The notes under the pieces are model-generated. The model made no database searches. It was not told the DNA's origin and saw only the letters and a list, made by a program, of their open reading frames with translations. From JABWAM01 sp964653025 (lineage in GTDB: Bacteria; Verrucomicrobiota; Verrucomicrobiia; JABWAM01), in the NCBI GenBank assembly GCA_964653025.1, contig CAZZBZ010000001.1, positions 58,551 through 122,550 on the forward strand: a stretch of 64,000 bases of DNA, written 5' to 3'. Shown piece by piece: positions 26,277-34,798 of the stretch. The position numbers and the translations under genes were made by a program. Numbering within the stretch: the stretch's first letter is position 1; the number at the start of each line of letters is the position of its first letter.

Positions 26277-26969
26277 CTATCCCGTCGTCTTCTGAAAGAG
26301 GGGAACGGCCTGTTGGAGAAAACTCCGCAGAGCCTCCTCGGTTTCTTTCTCGCGTCCGGGAGGCGGGTTCACAATCAGGGCCACGTACGCCCAACGGTGA
26401 TGCACGTTGAAGAAGATGCGGTCGAAGGCCGTCCAGAGCACGCGGTTCAGGTGGCGCGGGGTGAGGCGGTTCTTGCCCACGAACCAGTAGCAGTACCAGT
26501 TGCGGGAGGAAACCGATCTCCCATCGGGCGCCTTCCCCTCCCGCGAGATCACGAGGCGCATCAGGTCGAGGTTGTACACGCGGGGAGAGGACATCGGCAC
26601 GCGGAGGAGGCCTCCCTGGCTAAGGCGCCAGCCCTGGCCGACAAGGCAGGCCTCGGCGGCATGGATGCTGGAGCGGTCGCGCCCGCTCAGGACGAGCCCG
26701 AGGAAGATCTCCCGCCCTTTCGGGTCGCGGTAGACCTTGCGGGCGAACTCGGTATCCGCACCGAGATAGTCGCGTTCGATCTGGGAGACGGGGGCGTCCT
26801 GGCCAACCCAGTCGCCAATTCGTGTGGGGAGTTGCATCGAGACCCCCGCGATGGCCTCGGCCGCCACGTCGGTGGTCTTGAGCGTGACGGCGAGGGTGGC
26901 GAGCACCAGCGCGATGAGGATCGCGGTCAGTGCGAGGGGATGGGATGGGCCCCGTGGGGAGAGTTTCAT
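26277..26969 (-). CDS. epsI: Exosortase-associated protein EpsI
   Basis: A 230-residue EpsI (DUF3485) protein, a common partner of exosortases in exopolysaccharide loci. One membrane helix lies at residues 11-30. The remaining soluble domain has the family motif around SSIHAAEACLVGQGW and the conserved NWYCYWFVGKNRLTPRH segment. In other lineages EpsI is fused to the exosortase C-terminus; here it is a separate gene 9 bp downstream of the exosortase. The molecular function of EpsI is not known. Confidence 0.9.
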   Translation of the reverse strand: MKLSPRGPSHPLALTAILIALVLATLAVTLKTTDVAAEAIAGVSMQLPTRIGDWVGQDAPVSQIERDYLGADTEFARKVYRDPKGREIFLGLVLSGRDRSSIHAAEACLVGQGWRLSQGGLLRVPMSSPRVYNLDLMRLVISREGKAPDGRSVSSRNWYCYWFVGKNRLTPRHLNRVLWTAFDRIFFNVHHRWAYVALIVNPPPGREKETEEALRSFLQQAVPLFQKTTG

Positions 26970-26978
26970 GAGGGCGGG

Positions 26979-28133
26979 TCAGGGCTTGGTGACAGGGGTG
27001 GACTGGGGCAGCCGCTGGGGAAGGGCGGCGAGGAAACGCACCTTCGCGACGGCATAGTCGGCGTTAATCAAACGGCTGACTCCGACGAGAAGCAGGACGA
27101 CCACGAGGAAGATGAGGAAGCCGAACCACTCGTGGACCACGTTTCCGGCCTTCTGACCAAAGCACTGGGCGGCGATGATGATCGAGGTGATGCGGACGAT
27201 GTTGCCGGCCACGGCGAGAGGGAGGCCCGAGAGGCAGAGCACAATCTTCTTCCACGCTTCCCGCTGGGTCACGTAGCCGTAAATAAGCGAGAGCATGATA
27301 ATCGCTGTGAGCGAGCGGATCCCGCTGCAGGCCGGGGCGACGTCGTACTGGTAGGCCCCGGTGGGGTCGAAGATGCGGGTGCCGTCGCGCATCACGCCGA
27401 TCCCGAGGGCCTGGCCGATGTCGGTGGAGACGATCGTCACCAGCATGCGCATCGGGAAGGCGACGAGCGTTTCGAGGAAGTTCATGGGGATCATGAACAC
27501 GAGAAAGGCAAACGGAAAAGCCATGGCCCGGGCCCTGCGAAACCCCTGCAGGCACACGACAAGGGACCAGAGCAGGAGGAGGAGGGCGAGGACGCTGGCG
27601 CGCGGGATCTGCCCGCGCATCCCCATCCAGTGGAGGAGGAGGGCAAAGAGGGCGGGGATGAGGCCCCGCGAGTCGGGGGCGGCGGGGCATTCGAGGATGG
27701 CCTTGCGGTTCCACCAGAGCAGGCCGAGCGAGATGAACGGGACGAGGGGGCCGTGGGAGCTGTCGTAGATGGGGTCGTTCCAGGCGATCCAGAGCCAGTT
27801 GAAGAGGGAGGTGCCGAATTTACTGACCCAGATGCTATTTCCCGCCTTAAAAAACAGCAGGGAGACGCATCCCAGCAGGACCATCGCCAGCCAGAAGCTC
27901 GCGCGACGAAGGCGTCGAGGCAGATCGGCGAGCGCAGCGACTTCCCGCAGGAAAGAGGAGAGTTCGGCGCGAAAGTGCCAAGCAGCGGCCGCGAGCCCGG
28001 CGAGCACAACCAGGATGACCGACGGGTTGGATGCGCCCCCTTCCACTTGCGCGGCATCCCCTGCCGCGAAGAGCGGGGAGACGGTCCCGAGGAGGGACAG
28101 GATGACCGACGGGAGGTATCTGCGACGGCTCAT
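26979..28133 (-). CDS. Exosortase (PEP-CTERM processing transpeptidase)
   Basis: Integral membrane cysteine protease/transpeptidase that recognises PEP-CTERM tails. The 384-residue protein begins with a hydrophobic segment and has about eight further membrane helices. The catalytic triad is clear: C269 in APACSGIRS, R314 in GNIVRI and H334 in VHEWFGF. An N-terminal region of about 100 residues before the core is longer than in minimal exosortases. EpsI lies directly downstream. The two PEP-CTERM proteins at 58597-60591 are its likely substrates. The exact exosortase subtype was not assigned. Confidence 0.93.
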   Translation of the reverse strand: MSRRRYLPSVILSLLGTVSPLFAAGDAAQVEGGASNPSVILVVLAGLAAAAWHFRAELSSFLREVAALADLPRRLRRASFWLAMVLLGCVSLLFFKAGNSIWVSKFGTSLFNWLWIAWNDPIYDSSHGPLVPFISLGLLWWNRKAILECPAAPDSRGLIPALFALLLHWMGMRGQIPRASVLALLLLLWSLVVCLQGFRRARAMAFPFAFLVFMIPMNFLETLVAFPMRMLVTIVSTDIGQALGIGVMRDGTRIFDPTGAYQYDVAPACSGIRSLTAIIMLSLIYGYVTQREAWKKIVLCLSGLPLAVAGNIVRITSIIIAAQCFGQKAGNVVHEWFGFLIFLVVVLLLVGVSRLINADYAVAKVRFLAALPQRLPQSTPVTKP

Positions 28134-28163
28134 GCAAATGTCTGGCGTGGATTCATGTTTGGG

Positions 28164-30677
28164 TCAGTTCGCTCCCGCGTGCTCTGCCTGCAAGCGGCGG
28201 AGACGCTCCTCGGCCTCGGTGCGGCAGGGGAGCTTGGCATCGATCATTCGACGCAAAACCCGTGCCGCCCCGCGCCAATCCTTCTGGCTCTCCAGGATCC
28301 GCTCGGCTTCGAGCCCACCGCGGCAGATCCAGTAGAACTCACGACCCTCGGGGGTCCCACTCGGGGCAGGCTTCTCATACAGCGGAGCGAGGTGACTTTC
28401 CAGCGCCTTTGTAAGGTCGCCCATCGTTTCCCAGGTCTTCCCCATCTCGACGAGGGCCTGGTTGCGAAGGGCGGCATCGGCTTTGGGAGAATCGAGGACC
28501 GTCTTGAAGGCGGCAAGCGCTTCCTCGTTGCGCTTGAGTTGGCGCAGGCACTGGCCGCGACGGCCCTGCGCCTCGATTACCCGCTCGGGGAGTGGCTGAG
28601 GCTTGCCGGTCTCGACAGGCTTGACGAGATCCTCAAAGACTTTGAGGGATTCCTGGAACTTGCCGCGCTCCGCGAGGATGTCGCCGTAAAGAAACCACGC
28701 TTCGGGGACCCAGGGCGAATCGGGGTAATCCTTCACGAGCGCCTCGATGAGGCGCCGCGCATCGTCCCTGGCCTGCCCGAGGCGATGGGCGGCGCGCGCG
28801 GCAAAGTAGGTGGCCTCCGGGGCCAGCGGGTGAGCGGGGGCGTTTTTTCGAAGGAGCTCGAACTGCTCCTGGGCCTTCGCGTGATTGCGAGCGCGATCGT
28901 ACCAGGCCCCGAGCCAGAACTGCGCCTCGATGGCGGCGGGGGAACGCGGGAAGGCCCGTACGACGCCCTCGAACTCGGCGACCGCCTTTTCGGGGGACTC
29001 GGTATGTTCCATGCAATGCGCACGGACGAGCATGGCGCGGGGAGCGAGATCGTGCTTGGGAAACCTTTCGAGAAAGGTCGAGGCGGCCTCGGAACCTTCC
29101 TTCACCCTTCCGATCGCGTGAAGCGTCTCGGCGTAATCGAGCCATGTGCGGGGAGCGATGGGGGAGTTGGGAAACTGGTCGAGGAGGGCGCGGAGCGCCT
29201 CCGCGGCCTTCGTGGGTTGTCCTTGGCGGCGGGAGGCGTCCGCTGAGAGAAGAAGAAACTCGGCGCCAAGGCGTCCGGAGGGGAAGGCGGCAGTGTGTGC
29301 GGCTTGAAGGCGGGCCACCTCGGCGGGCTTTCCCGCACGAAGCCACGCACTCGCCCCCTGGTAAAGCGCCTGCTCGGGCACAGCAGGGTCGATGCCCTTG
29401 ACCTGCGCGGCCTTCGCAAAGGCGTCGGCCGCGGCCTCGAACTGCTGGCGCTCCATATTGAGGTCGCCGATCTTCAGCAATGCCTCCGCCTGCACCTGCG
29501 GGGTGCGCGCGCGGTCGGCGGCCTTCTGAAACTCAGAGGCGGCAGACTCGAACTTCTTGTCCTCGAGGAAGACCCATCCAAGCTGGAGGTGGGCCTGGTC
29601 GTTCCATGCGCCGTTGGGATACTTCTCGAAGAAGTCCTGAAAGGCCTGGATCGCTTGATCGCGACGATCGGCGCGCTTCCAGAGGACACCGACCTGAAGG
29701 AAGAGCGCCTCACCAAAAGAGGTCCCCTTCGCCTCGCCTGCCCACTCGGCAAGGCGGTCGGCGAGCACGCGCGGTTTGTCGAGCTTGAGATAGGCCCCGG
29801 TCAGGGCGTCGACGCAGCGGAGGCGGAATGAGGAATCGGTGCTGGTGCGGAAGGCTTGCTCATATTGGGCGGCGGCCGCGGCCTGATTGCCGGCGGCGGC
29901 CTCAATCTCGCCGAGACGCAAGCGCGCAAGGGGAGCAATGCTGCGAGCCTCGGGATTCTCCGATTTTGCGATGGACTCAAAGCGGGCGCGCGCCGACTCG
30001 GTCAGTTTACGTTCCAACTCGACCTCCCCGAGGGAGAGGGCGGCCTGGAAGCCGATGCCGCTTTTTGCCTCCTCCTTCGCGAGGCGGCCGAGGACCTGCG
30101 CGGCCTCGTCGTACTTCTTTTGCTGGGCAAGGCAGGTGCCGAGGGAGAGGGTGGCCTGCGCGGCAATGTCCTTGCGGGATTCCTTTTGCAGGGCACGGAA
30201 CATCTCCTGGGCGGCATCGAACTTGCGGTCGAGCGCCAGGGCGCGCGCCATCCCGTAGCGCGCCTCCGGCAGATAACGGCTCTTCGGGAAGTTTTTGGAG
30301 AAGGCCTCAAACGTCTTTGATGCGGCCTCGCCGAGCCCCCCCCGCAACTGGGCCTCGCCCAAGAGCAGGGAGAGGCCGTCCTGCCATTCGGGGCTGGAGG
30401 AGGGAAGAACCGATTCGATCGCAAGCTGTGCCCCCTGCCAGTCGCCGGCATTGAGGCGGGCCCGGGCGAGGAGCCAGGAACCCTCATCCCGCGCCTCCGA
30501 TTGAGGAAACTGGGTGAGGAGCTTCTCGAACTGCGCGGCGGCCACCTCGTTCAGATGGTCCTCAAGCGCCTTGCGCCCGAACGCGATCAGGCGCTTTTCC
30601 TCTTTCGAAAGGTCGGCGTGCGCCACCGTGGCCAGCGAGGCCACCGCGAGGAGCAGAGCAAAGAATGCGCAGTTCAT
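28164..30677 (-). CDS. Secreted tetratricopeptide-repeat protein
   Basis: An 837-residue protein with a signal peptide (FFALLLAVASLATVAHA, cleavage after residue 21) and TPR-like helical repeats over almost its whole length. Repeat cues include AAAQFEKLLTQFPQSEA, AIQAFQDFFEKYPNGAWND, AAEALRALLDQFPNSPIAP and AVAEFEGVVRAFPRSPAAI. The F/Y-P-x-S spacing is typical of BamD/YbgF-type periplasmic TPRs. It starts within the end of uvrA (ATGA overlap), so the two are translationally coupled. Its position next to the exosortase suggests a scaffold for envelope assembly, but no partner is certain. Confidence 0.85.
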   Translation of the reverse strand: MNCAFFALLLAVASLATVAHADLSKEEKRLIAFGRKALEDHLNEVAAAQFEKLLTQFPQSEARDEGSWLLARARLNAGDWQGAQLAIESVLPSSSPEWQDGLSLLLGEAQLRGGLGEAASKTFEAFSKNFPKSRYLPEARYGMARALALDRKFDAAQEMFRALQKESRKDIAAQATLSLGTCLAQQKKYDEAAQVLGRLAKEEAKSGIGFQAALSLGEVELERKLTESARARFESIAKSENPEARSIAPLARLRLGEIEAAAGNQAAAAAQYEQAFRTSTDSSFRLRCVDALTGAYLKLDKPRVLADRLAEWAGEAKGTSFGEALFLQVGVLWKRADRRDQAIQAFQDFFEKYPNGAWNDQAHLQLGWVFLEDKKFESAASEFQKAADRARTPQVQAEALLKIGDLNMERQQFEAAADAFAKAAQVKGIDPAVPEQALYQGASAWLRAGKPAEVARLQAAHTAAFPSGRLGAEFLLLSADASRRQGQPTKAAEALRALLDQFPNSPIAPRTWLDYAETLHAIGRVKEGSEAASTFLERFPKHDLAPRAMLVRAHCMEHTESPEKAVAEFEGVVRAFPRSPAAIEAQFWLGAWYDRARNHAKAQEQFELLRKNAPAHPLAPEATYFAARAAHRLGQARDDARRLIEALVKDYPDSPWVPEAWFLYGDILAERGKFQESLKVFEDLVKPVETGKPQPLPERVIEAQGRRGQCLRQLKRNEEALAAFKTVLDSPKADAALRNQALVEMGKTWETMGDLTKALESHLAPLYEKPAPSGTPEGREFYWICRGGLEAERILESQKDWRGAARVLRRMIDAKLPCRTEAEERLRRLQAEHAGAN

Positions 30678-33610
30678 GGTTTCAGGGGTGCGGCGGCCGC
30701 GGCGCCGGCCGCCGGCAACCCGGTGCGACGCTTCAGCTTCGGTGCGAGGTGTCGTCCCGTGTGGGAATCGGGACAGGCTGCCACGGCCTCGGGGGTCCCG
30801 GCGACTACGATCTGGCCTCCCGCGTCGCCCCCCTCGGGTCCAAGGTCGATCACCCAGTCGGCCGACTGGATGACATCGAGATTGTGCTCGATGACGAGCA
30901 GGGTGTTGCCGGTCGAGCGAAGGCGCATCAACACCTCGAGGAGCTTCTCGATGTCGGCGAAGTGGAGCCCCGTCGTTGGCTCGTCAAGGATGTAGAGGGT
31001 GCGTCCGGTCGAGCGGCGGGCCAACTCGGCGGCGAGTTTCACGCGCTGGGCCTCGCCGCCGGAAAGGGTGGTCGCCTGCTGCCCGAGGTGGAGGTAGCCG
31101 AGCCCGACCTCCCCGAGGACCGAGAGAGATTCGCGGAGGGAGGGGATGCCACGGAAAAACTCGATCGCCTCGTCCACCGTCATATTCAGCACTTCAGCGA
31201 CGTTGCGCCCCTTGTAAGTGACCTCGAGGGTTTCACGGTTGTAGCGTTGGCCGCGGCAGGCCTCGCACTCCACGTAGACGTCGGGCAGAAAATGCATCTC
31301 AATCTTGAGGATGCCGTCGCCGCTGCAGCGTTCGCAGCGGCCGCCGCGCACATTGAAGCTGTAGCGCCCCGGGCCGTAGCCGCGCACCTTCGAGGCAGGA
31401 AGGGCGGCGAAGAGGTCACGAATCAACCCGAAGGCGCCGGTGTAGGTGAGGGGGTTGGAGCGCGGGGTGCGACCAATCGGGGACTGGTCAATAACGATCA
31501 CCTTGTCGAGAAACTCCGATCCCTCGATGCGCTCGTGCTTGCCGGGACGCTCCTTCGAACCGTGAAACTGGCGTTGGAGGGCGCGCCGCAGGATATCGTC
31601 CACGAGGGTGCTCTTCCCCGATCCGCTCACCCCGGTCACGCAGGTGAGGAGCCCGAGTGGAATCTCGGCGGTGATGCCCTTGAGGTTATTCTCGCGGGCA
31701 CCGACGACGCGAAGCCATTTGTCCTGCGGGTGAATGCGGCGGCGTGGCGCGACGAGGCCGATCTCGCCCGAGAGGTAGCGTCCGGTGAGCGAGCGGGGAT
31801 TGGCAAGCACCTCGGCCACCGTGCCCTCGGCCACGAGTTCCCCGCCGTGAACGCCAGCACCGGGGCCGAGGTCCACCACGTGGTCGGCGGCGCGGATCGT
31901 CTCCTCATCATGCTCGACGACAATCACGGTGTTGCCCAGGTCCCGCAGACGGGTGAGGGTGCCGAGCAGGCGCTGATTGTCGCGTTGGTGGAGGCCGATG
32001 GAGGGCTCGTCGAGAACGTAGATGACGCCGGAGAGGCGGGATCCGATTTGGGTGGCAAGCTTGATGCGCTGCGCCTCCCCACCGGAGAGGGTGGCGCTCT
32101 CGCGGTCGAGGGTGAGGTAGCCGAGGCCAACCTCATCGAGAAACTCGATGCGGGAGGTCACCTCGCGGAGGGCCTGCCGGGCGATGGCCTGCTGTTGGGG
32201 GTCGAGGGCCAGCCCCGCAAAAAAGCGGAGCGCGTCGCGCACGGAGAGGCGGGAGAGGTCGATGATGGACCTGTCGCCAAGGGTGACGGCGAGGCTCTCG
32301 CGCTTGAGGCGGGCGCCGTTGCAGGTGCCGCAGTGTTGGAAAGTCTGGTACCCTCGGAGGCGTTTCCGGGTGAACTCGCTCGCGGTTTCGGTGAGGAGCC
32401 GTTGGAGCTGGGGGATGACCCCCTCGAAGGGCTTCGCGATCGCGTGAGGTTTCCCGTTGCGGGTCATCTTGAAGGTGACCTCCTGTCCGCTCGTGCCATG
32501 GAGAATCGCGGTATGCGCTGCCTCGGGGAGAGACTTCCAAGGGGTATCCATGTCGGCGCCAAGGTGCGCGCAGACGCTGCGGAGGAGCATCTTGTAGTAG
32601 GCGATGAGGCGTCTCCCCCCGCGTCGCCAGGGCTGAACCGCGCCATCGTTCACGCTCTTCTCAGGATCGGGAACGACAAGGTCTGTGTCGAAGATCATCT
32701 CCTGACCGATCCCGTGGCAGGCAGGACAGGCCCCGTAGGGGCTGTTGAAGGAGAAGTGGCGCGGAGTGAACGCGCCGAGGCTGATGCCGCAGGCGACGCA
32801 GGCGTTCATCGTGCTGTGGAGCGCTTCGTCCCAGGGCGCGCCGTTGCTGGCGGCCCCGTTCTTCGGGGTCGGGCGGGTGAGGGCAAGGAGAATGCCCTGG
32901 CCCCACTGGAGCGAGGTTTCCACGGACTCGGCGATGCGGGAGCGGAAGCGCGGGTCGCACGGGAGGCGGTCCACGACCACCTCGATGTCGTGGTTGCGGG
33001 ATTTGTCGAGGAGGAGGGTCACCCCGTGGCGGTCGAAGATCCGATCCATCTCGTGCATCTCGCCGTCCACGCGCACGCGGACAAAACCCTGGTTGCGGAC
33101 CCTTTCGAGGACATCGCGAAACTCCCCTTTTTTCCGCTGTACGAGCGGGGCGAGAAGCATGAGTTGCTGGCCCGCGACGTTGGTAAGGATGCGGTCCACG
33201 ATATCCTGCGGGGTCTGGGTGTGGATCGACTTGCCGCACTTCGGGCAGTGGGGCTGGCCGATGGCGGCGTAGAGGAGGCGCAGGAAGTCGAAGATCTCGG
33301 TGGTCGTGGCGATCGTGGAGCGGGGATTTGACCCGGAGGAGCGTTGCTCGATCGCGATCGCGGGGGAAAGGCCCTCGATGAAATCCACGTCCGGCTTTTG
33401 CATCTGGTCGAGAAACTGGCGGGCGTAGGCCGAGAGGCTTTCGACGTACTTGCGTTGCCCCTCGGCAAAGATCGTGTCGAAGGCCAACGAGGACTTCCCG
33501 CTCCCGCTGAGACCGGTGACGACAACGAGGCGGTTCCTCGGGATCCTCAGGGAGAGGTTCTTAAGGTTGTGCTGCCGCGCGCCCCCGATGCTGATGCACT
33601 CCTGCTCCAT
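30674..33610 (-). CDS. uvrA: Excinuclease ABC subunit A
   Basis: Damage-recognition ATPase of nucleotide excision repair. The 978-residue protein has two ABC modules: Walker A GLSGSGKSSLA near residue 33 and GVSGSGKSTLV in the second half, ABC signatures LSGGEAQRIKLA and LSGGEAQRVKLA, and Walker B segments ending DEPS and DEPT. Zinc-binding cysteine pairs are seen in CPKCGKSI, CVACGISLG with CPACHGIG, and CERCSGDG with CEACRGQR. The ATG at 33610 gives the normal N-terminus. It is divergent from terC and overlaps the TPR gene by 4 bp. Confidence 0.97.
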   Translation of the reverse strand: MEQECISIGGARQHNLKNLSLRIPRNRLVVVTGLSGSGKSSLAFDTIFAEGQRKYVESLSAYARQFLDQMQKPDVDFIEGLSPAIAIEQRSSGSNPRSTIATTTEIFDFLRLLYAAIGQPHCPKCGKSIHTQTPQDIVDRILTNVAGQQLMLLAPLVQRKKGEFRDVLERVRNQGFVRVRVDGEMHEMDRIFDRHGVTLLLDKSRNHDIEVVVDRLPCDPRFRSRIAESVETSLQWGQGILLALTRPTPKNGAASNGAPWDEALHSTMNACVACGISLGAFTPRHFSFNSPYGACPACHGIGQEMIFDTDLVVPDPEKSVNDGAVQPWRRGGRRLIAYYKMLLRSVCAHLGADMDTPWKSLPEAAHTAILHGTSGQEVTFKMTRNGKPHAIAKPFEGVIPQLQRLLTETASEFTRKRLRGYQTFQHCGTCNGARLKRESLAVTLGDRSIIDLSRLSVRDALRFFAGLALDPQQQAIARQALREVTSRIEFLDEVGLGYLTLDRESATLSGGEAQRIKLATQIGSRLSGVIYVLDEPSIGLHQRDNQRLLGTLTRLRDLGNTVIVVEHDEETIRAADHVVDLGPGAGVHGGELVAEGTVAEVLANPRSLTGRYLSGEIGLVAPRRRIHPQDKWLRVVGARENNLKGITAEIPLGLLTCVTGVSGSGKSTLVDDILRRALQRQFHGSKERPGKHERIEGSEFLDKVIVIDQSPIGRTPRSNPLTYTGAFGLIRDLFAALPASKVRGYGPGRYSFNVRGGRCERCSGDGILKIEMHFLPDVYVECEACRGQRYNRETLEVTYKGRNVAEVLNMTVDEAIEFFRGIPSLRESLSVLGEVGLGYLHLGQQATTLSGGEAQRVKLAAELARRSTGRTLYILDEPTTGLHFADIEKLLEVLMRLRSTGNTLLVIEHNLDVIQSADWVIDLGPEGGDAGGQIVVAGTPEAVAACPDSHTGRHLAPKLKRRTGLPAAGAAAAAPLKP

Positions 33611-33745
33611 GGAAAGAACCCAGAATCATGCCACAAAACAGGTAAAACCGAAACGTCGAACTGGCGCCCGGCGCCTTTCGTTGGGTGCCTTCCGGTTTCT
33701 CTTGCGAGAAAGGGTCGTAAATCGCACGATGCGCCCTGTTTTCCC

Positions 33746-34657
33746 ATGGCAACCCCTCTCAGTTTCTGGATCGCATTCCACGTCGGCGTCTTCGCCGTGC
33801 TGGCGGTAGATCTTTGCCGAAAGCCGGGTGCGGTCTCCTACCGCGAAGCGGGGATCTGGAGCGCGATCTGGGTGGCCCTCTCCCTCGGATTCAACGCGGT
33901 CGTCTGGCGACTGAAAGGCCCCGACAAGGCACTGGAGTTCCTGACGGGCTACCTCGTCGAATACTCGCTGAGCGTGGACAACGTCCTCGTGTTCGTCCTG
34001 GTGATGGAGTACTTCCGCGTCCCCGCCGCCTACCAGCACCGTGTGCTTTTCTGGGGCGTGTTCGGGGCCATCGTCCTTCGCGGGGCGATGATCGCCGTGG
34101 GGGTGGTGCTCGTCCACCAGTTCCAATGGGTCCTCTATGTCTTCGGGGCATTCCTCGTCTTCACGGGGATCAAGATGTTTTTCTCCGGCGATGAGGGGGT
34201 CGATTTGGAAAACAATGGAATCCTGCGCTGGTGCAAACGCATCATGCCGGTGACCCACGACTACGTCGGGGCAAAGTTCATTGTGCGGAATGGGGCGTTC
34301 TGGGCCTTTACCCCGCTCGCGCTCGTCCTGGTCTTCGTGGACTTCATCGACATCGTGTTCGCGGTGGACTCGATCCCCGCGATCTTCGCCATCACGCAGG
34401 ATTCATTCATCGTCTACACCTCCAACATCTGCGCCATCCTTGGCCTGCGCTCACTCTACTTCCTGATCTCGGGAGCGGTGCGACGGTTGGTCTTCCTGAA
34501 AATGGGGCTCTCCATCGTCCTCTCGTTCATCGGGATGAAGATGCTCGTGGCCCACTGGTGGGCGCTCCCGACCTGGCTCGCGCTTCTCGTCGTGGCCCTG
34601 ATCCTTGGCGTGTCGGCCATCGCCTCGCTGGTCTCCGAACGTCACGGTAAACGCTAG
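33746..34657 (+). CDS. TerC/Alx-family integral membrane protein
   Basis: A 303-residue protein with about nine membrane helices belonging to the TerC family, linked in other bacteria to manganese export (Alx, MeeF/MeeY) and tellurite resistance. The family motif EYSLSVDNVLVFVLVMEYF and the second acidic stretch VFVDFIDIVFAVDSIPAIFAIT carry the conserved aspartates. The ATG at 33746 gives the usual N-terminus; the frame stays open upstream over the uvrA start but without conservation. No yybP-ykoY manganese riboswitch was recognised in the 135-bp gap. Hairpin repeats follow the gene. Confidence 0.92.
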   Translation: MATPLSFWIAFHVGVFAVLAVDLCRKPGAVSYREAGIWSAIWVALSLGFNAVVWRLKGPDKALEFLTGYLVEYSLSVDNVLVFVLVMEYFRVPAAYQHRVLFWGVFGAIVLRGAMIAVGVVLVHQFQWVLYVFGAFLVFTGIKMFFSGDEGVDLENNGILRWCKRIMPVTHDYVGAKFIVRNGAFWAFTPLALVLVFVDFIDIVFAVDSIPAIFAITQDSFIVYTSNICAILGLRSLYFLISGAVRRLVFLKMGLSIVLSFIGMKMLVAHWWALPTWLALLVVALILGVSAIASLVSERHGKR

Positions 34658-34682
34658 CCTGGATTTTTCACGATATCCCGAT

Positions 34683-34755
34683 CCCGCCGTGGGACACGGC
34701 GGGCTACCGGGGAAAACACGATCTCCTTGGTAGCCCGTGCTGTCCCTAGCACGGG
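34683..34755. repeat. REP-like hairpin pair with GTCCC loop
   Basis: Two inverted copies of one palindromic element. Copy 1 has arms CCCGCCGT (34683-34690) and ACGGCGGG (34696-34703) around the loop GGGAC. Copy 2, in reverse, has arms CCCGTGCT (34734-34741) and AGCACGGG (34748-34755) around the loop GTCCCT. Both are flanked by GGTAG on one side and GAT on the other. The stems differ but stay perfectly paired, and the loop is kept. The same element recurs at 44113-44170. Confidence 0.85.
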
Positions 34756-34798
34756 ATCCGTCGGAATGGACTCGGTGGGCAGGACGGGCTGTCCTCCA

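Noticed and set aside
26313..29246. 977-codon open frame across epsI, exosortase and TPR genes
   Set aside because: It crosses several well-supported minus-strand genes and has Asp/Glu/Gly/His-rich composition typical of antisense frames.
30665..33331. 888-codon open frame opposite uvrA
   Set aside because: Antisense shadow of uvrA.
33611..33745. Manganese riboswitch (yybP-ykoY) before terC
   Set aside because: TerC/Alx genes often have one, but no recognisable yybP-ykoY core was found in this 135-bp gap.
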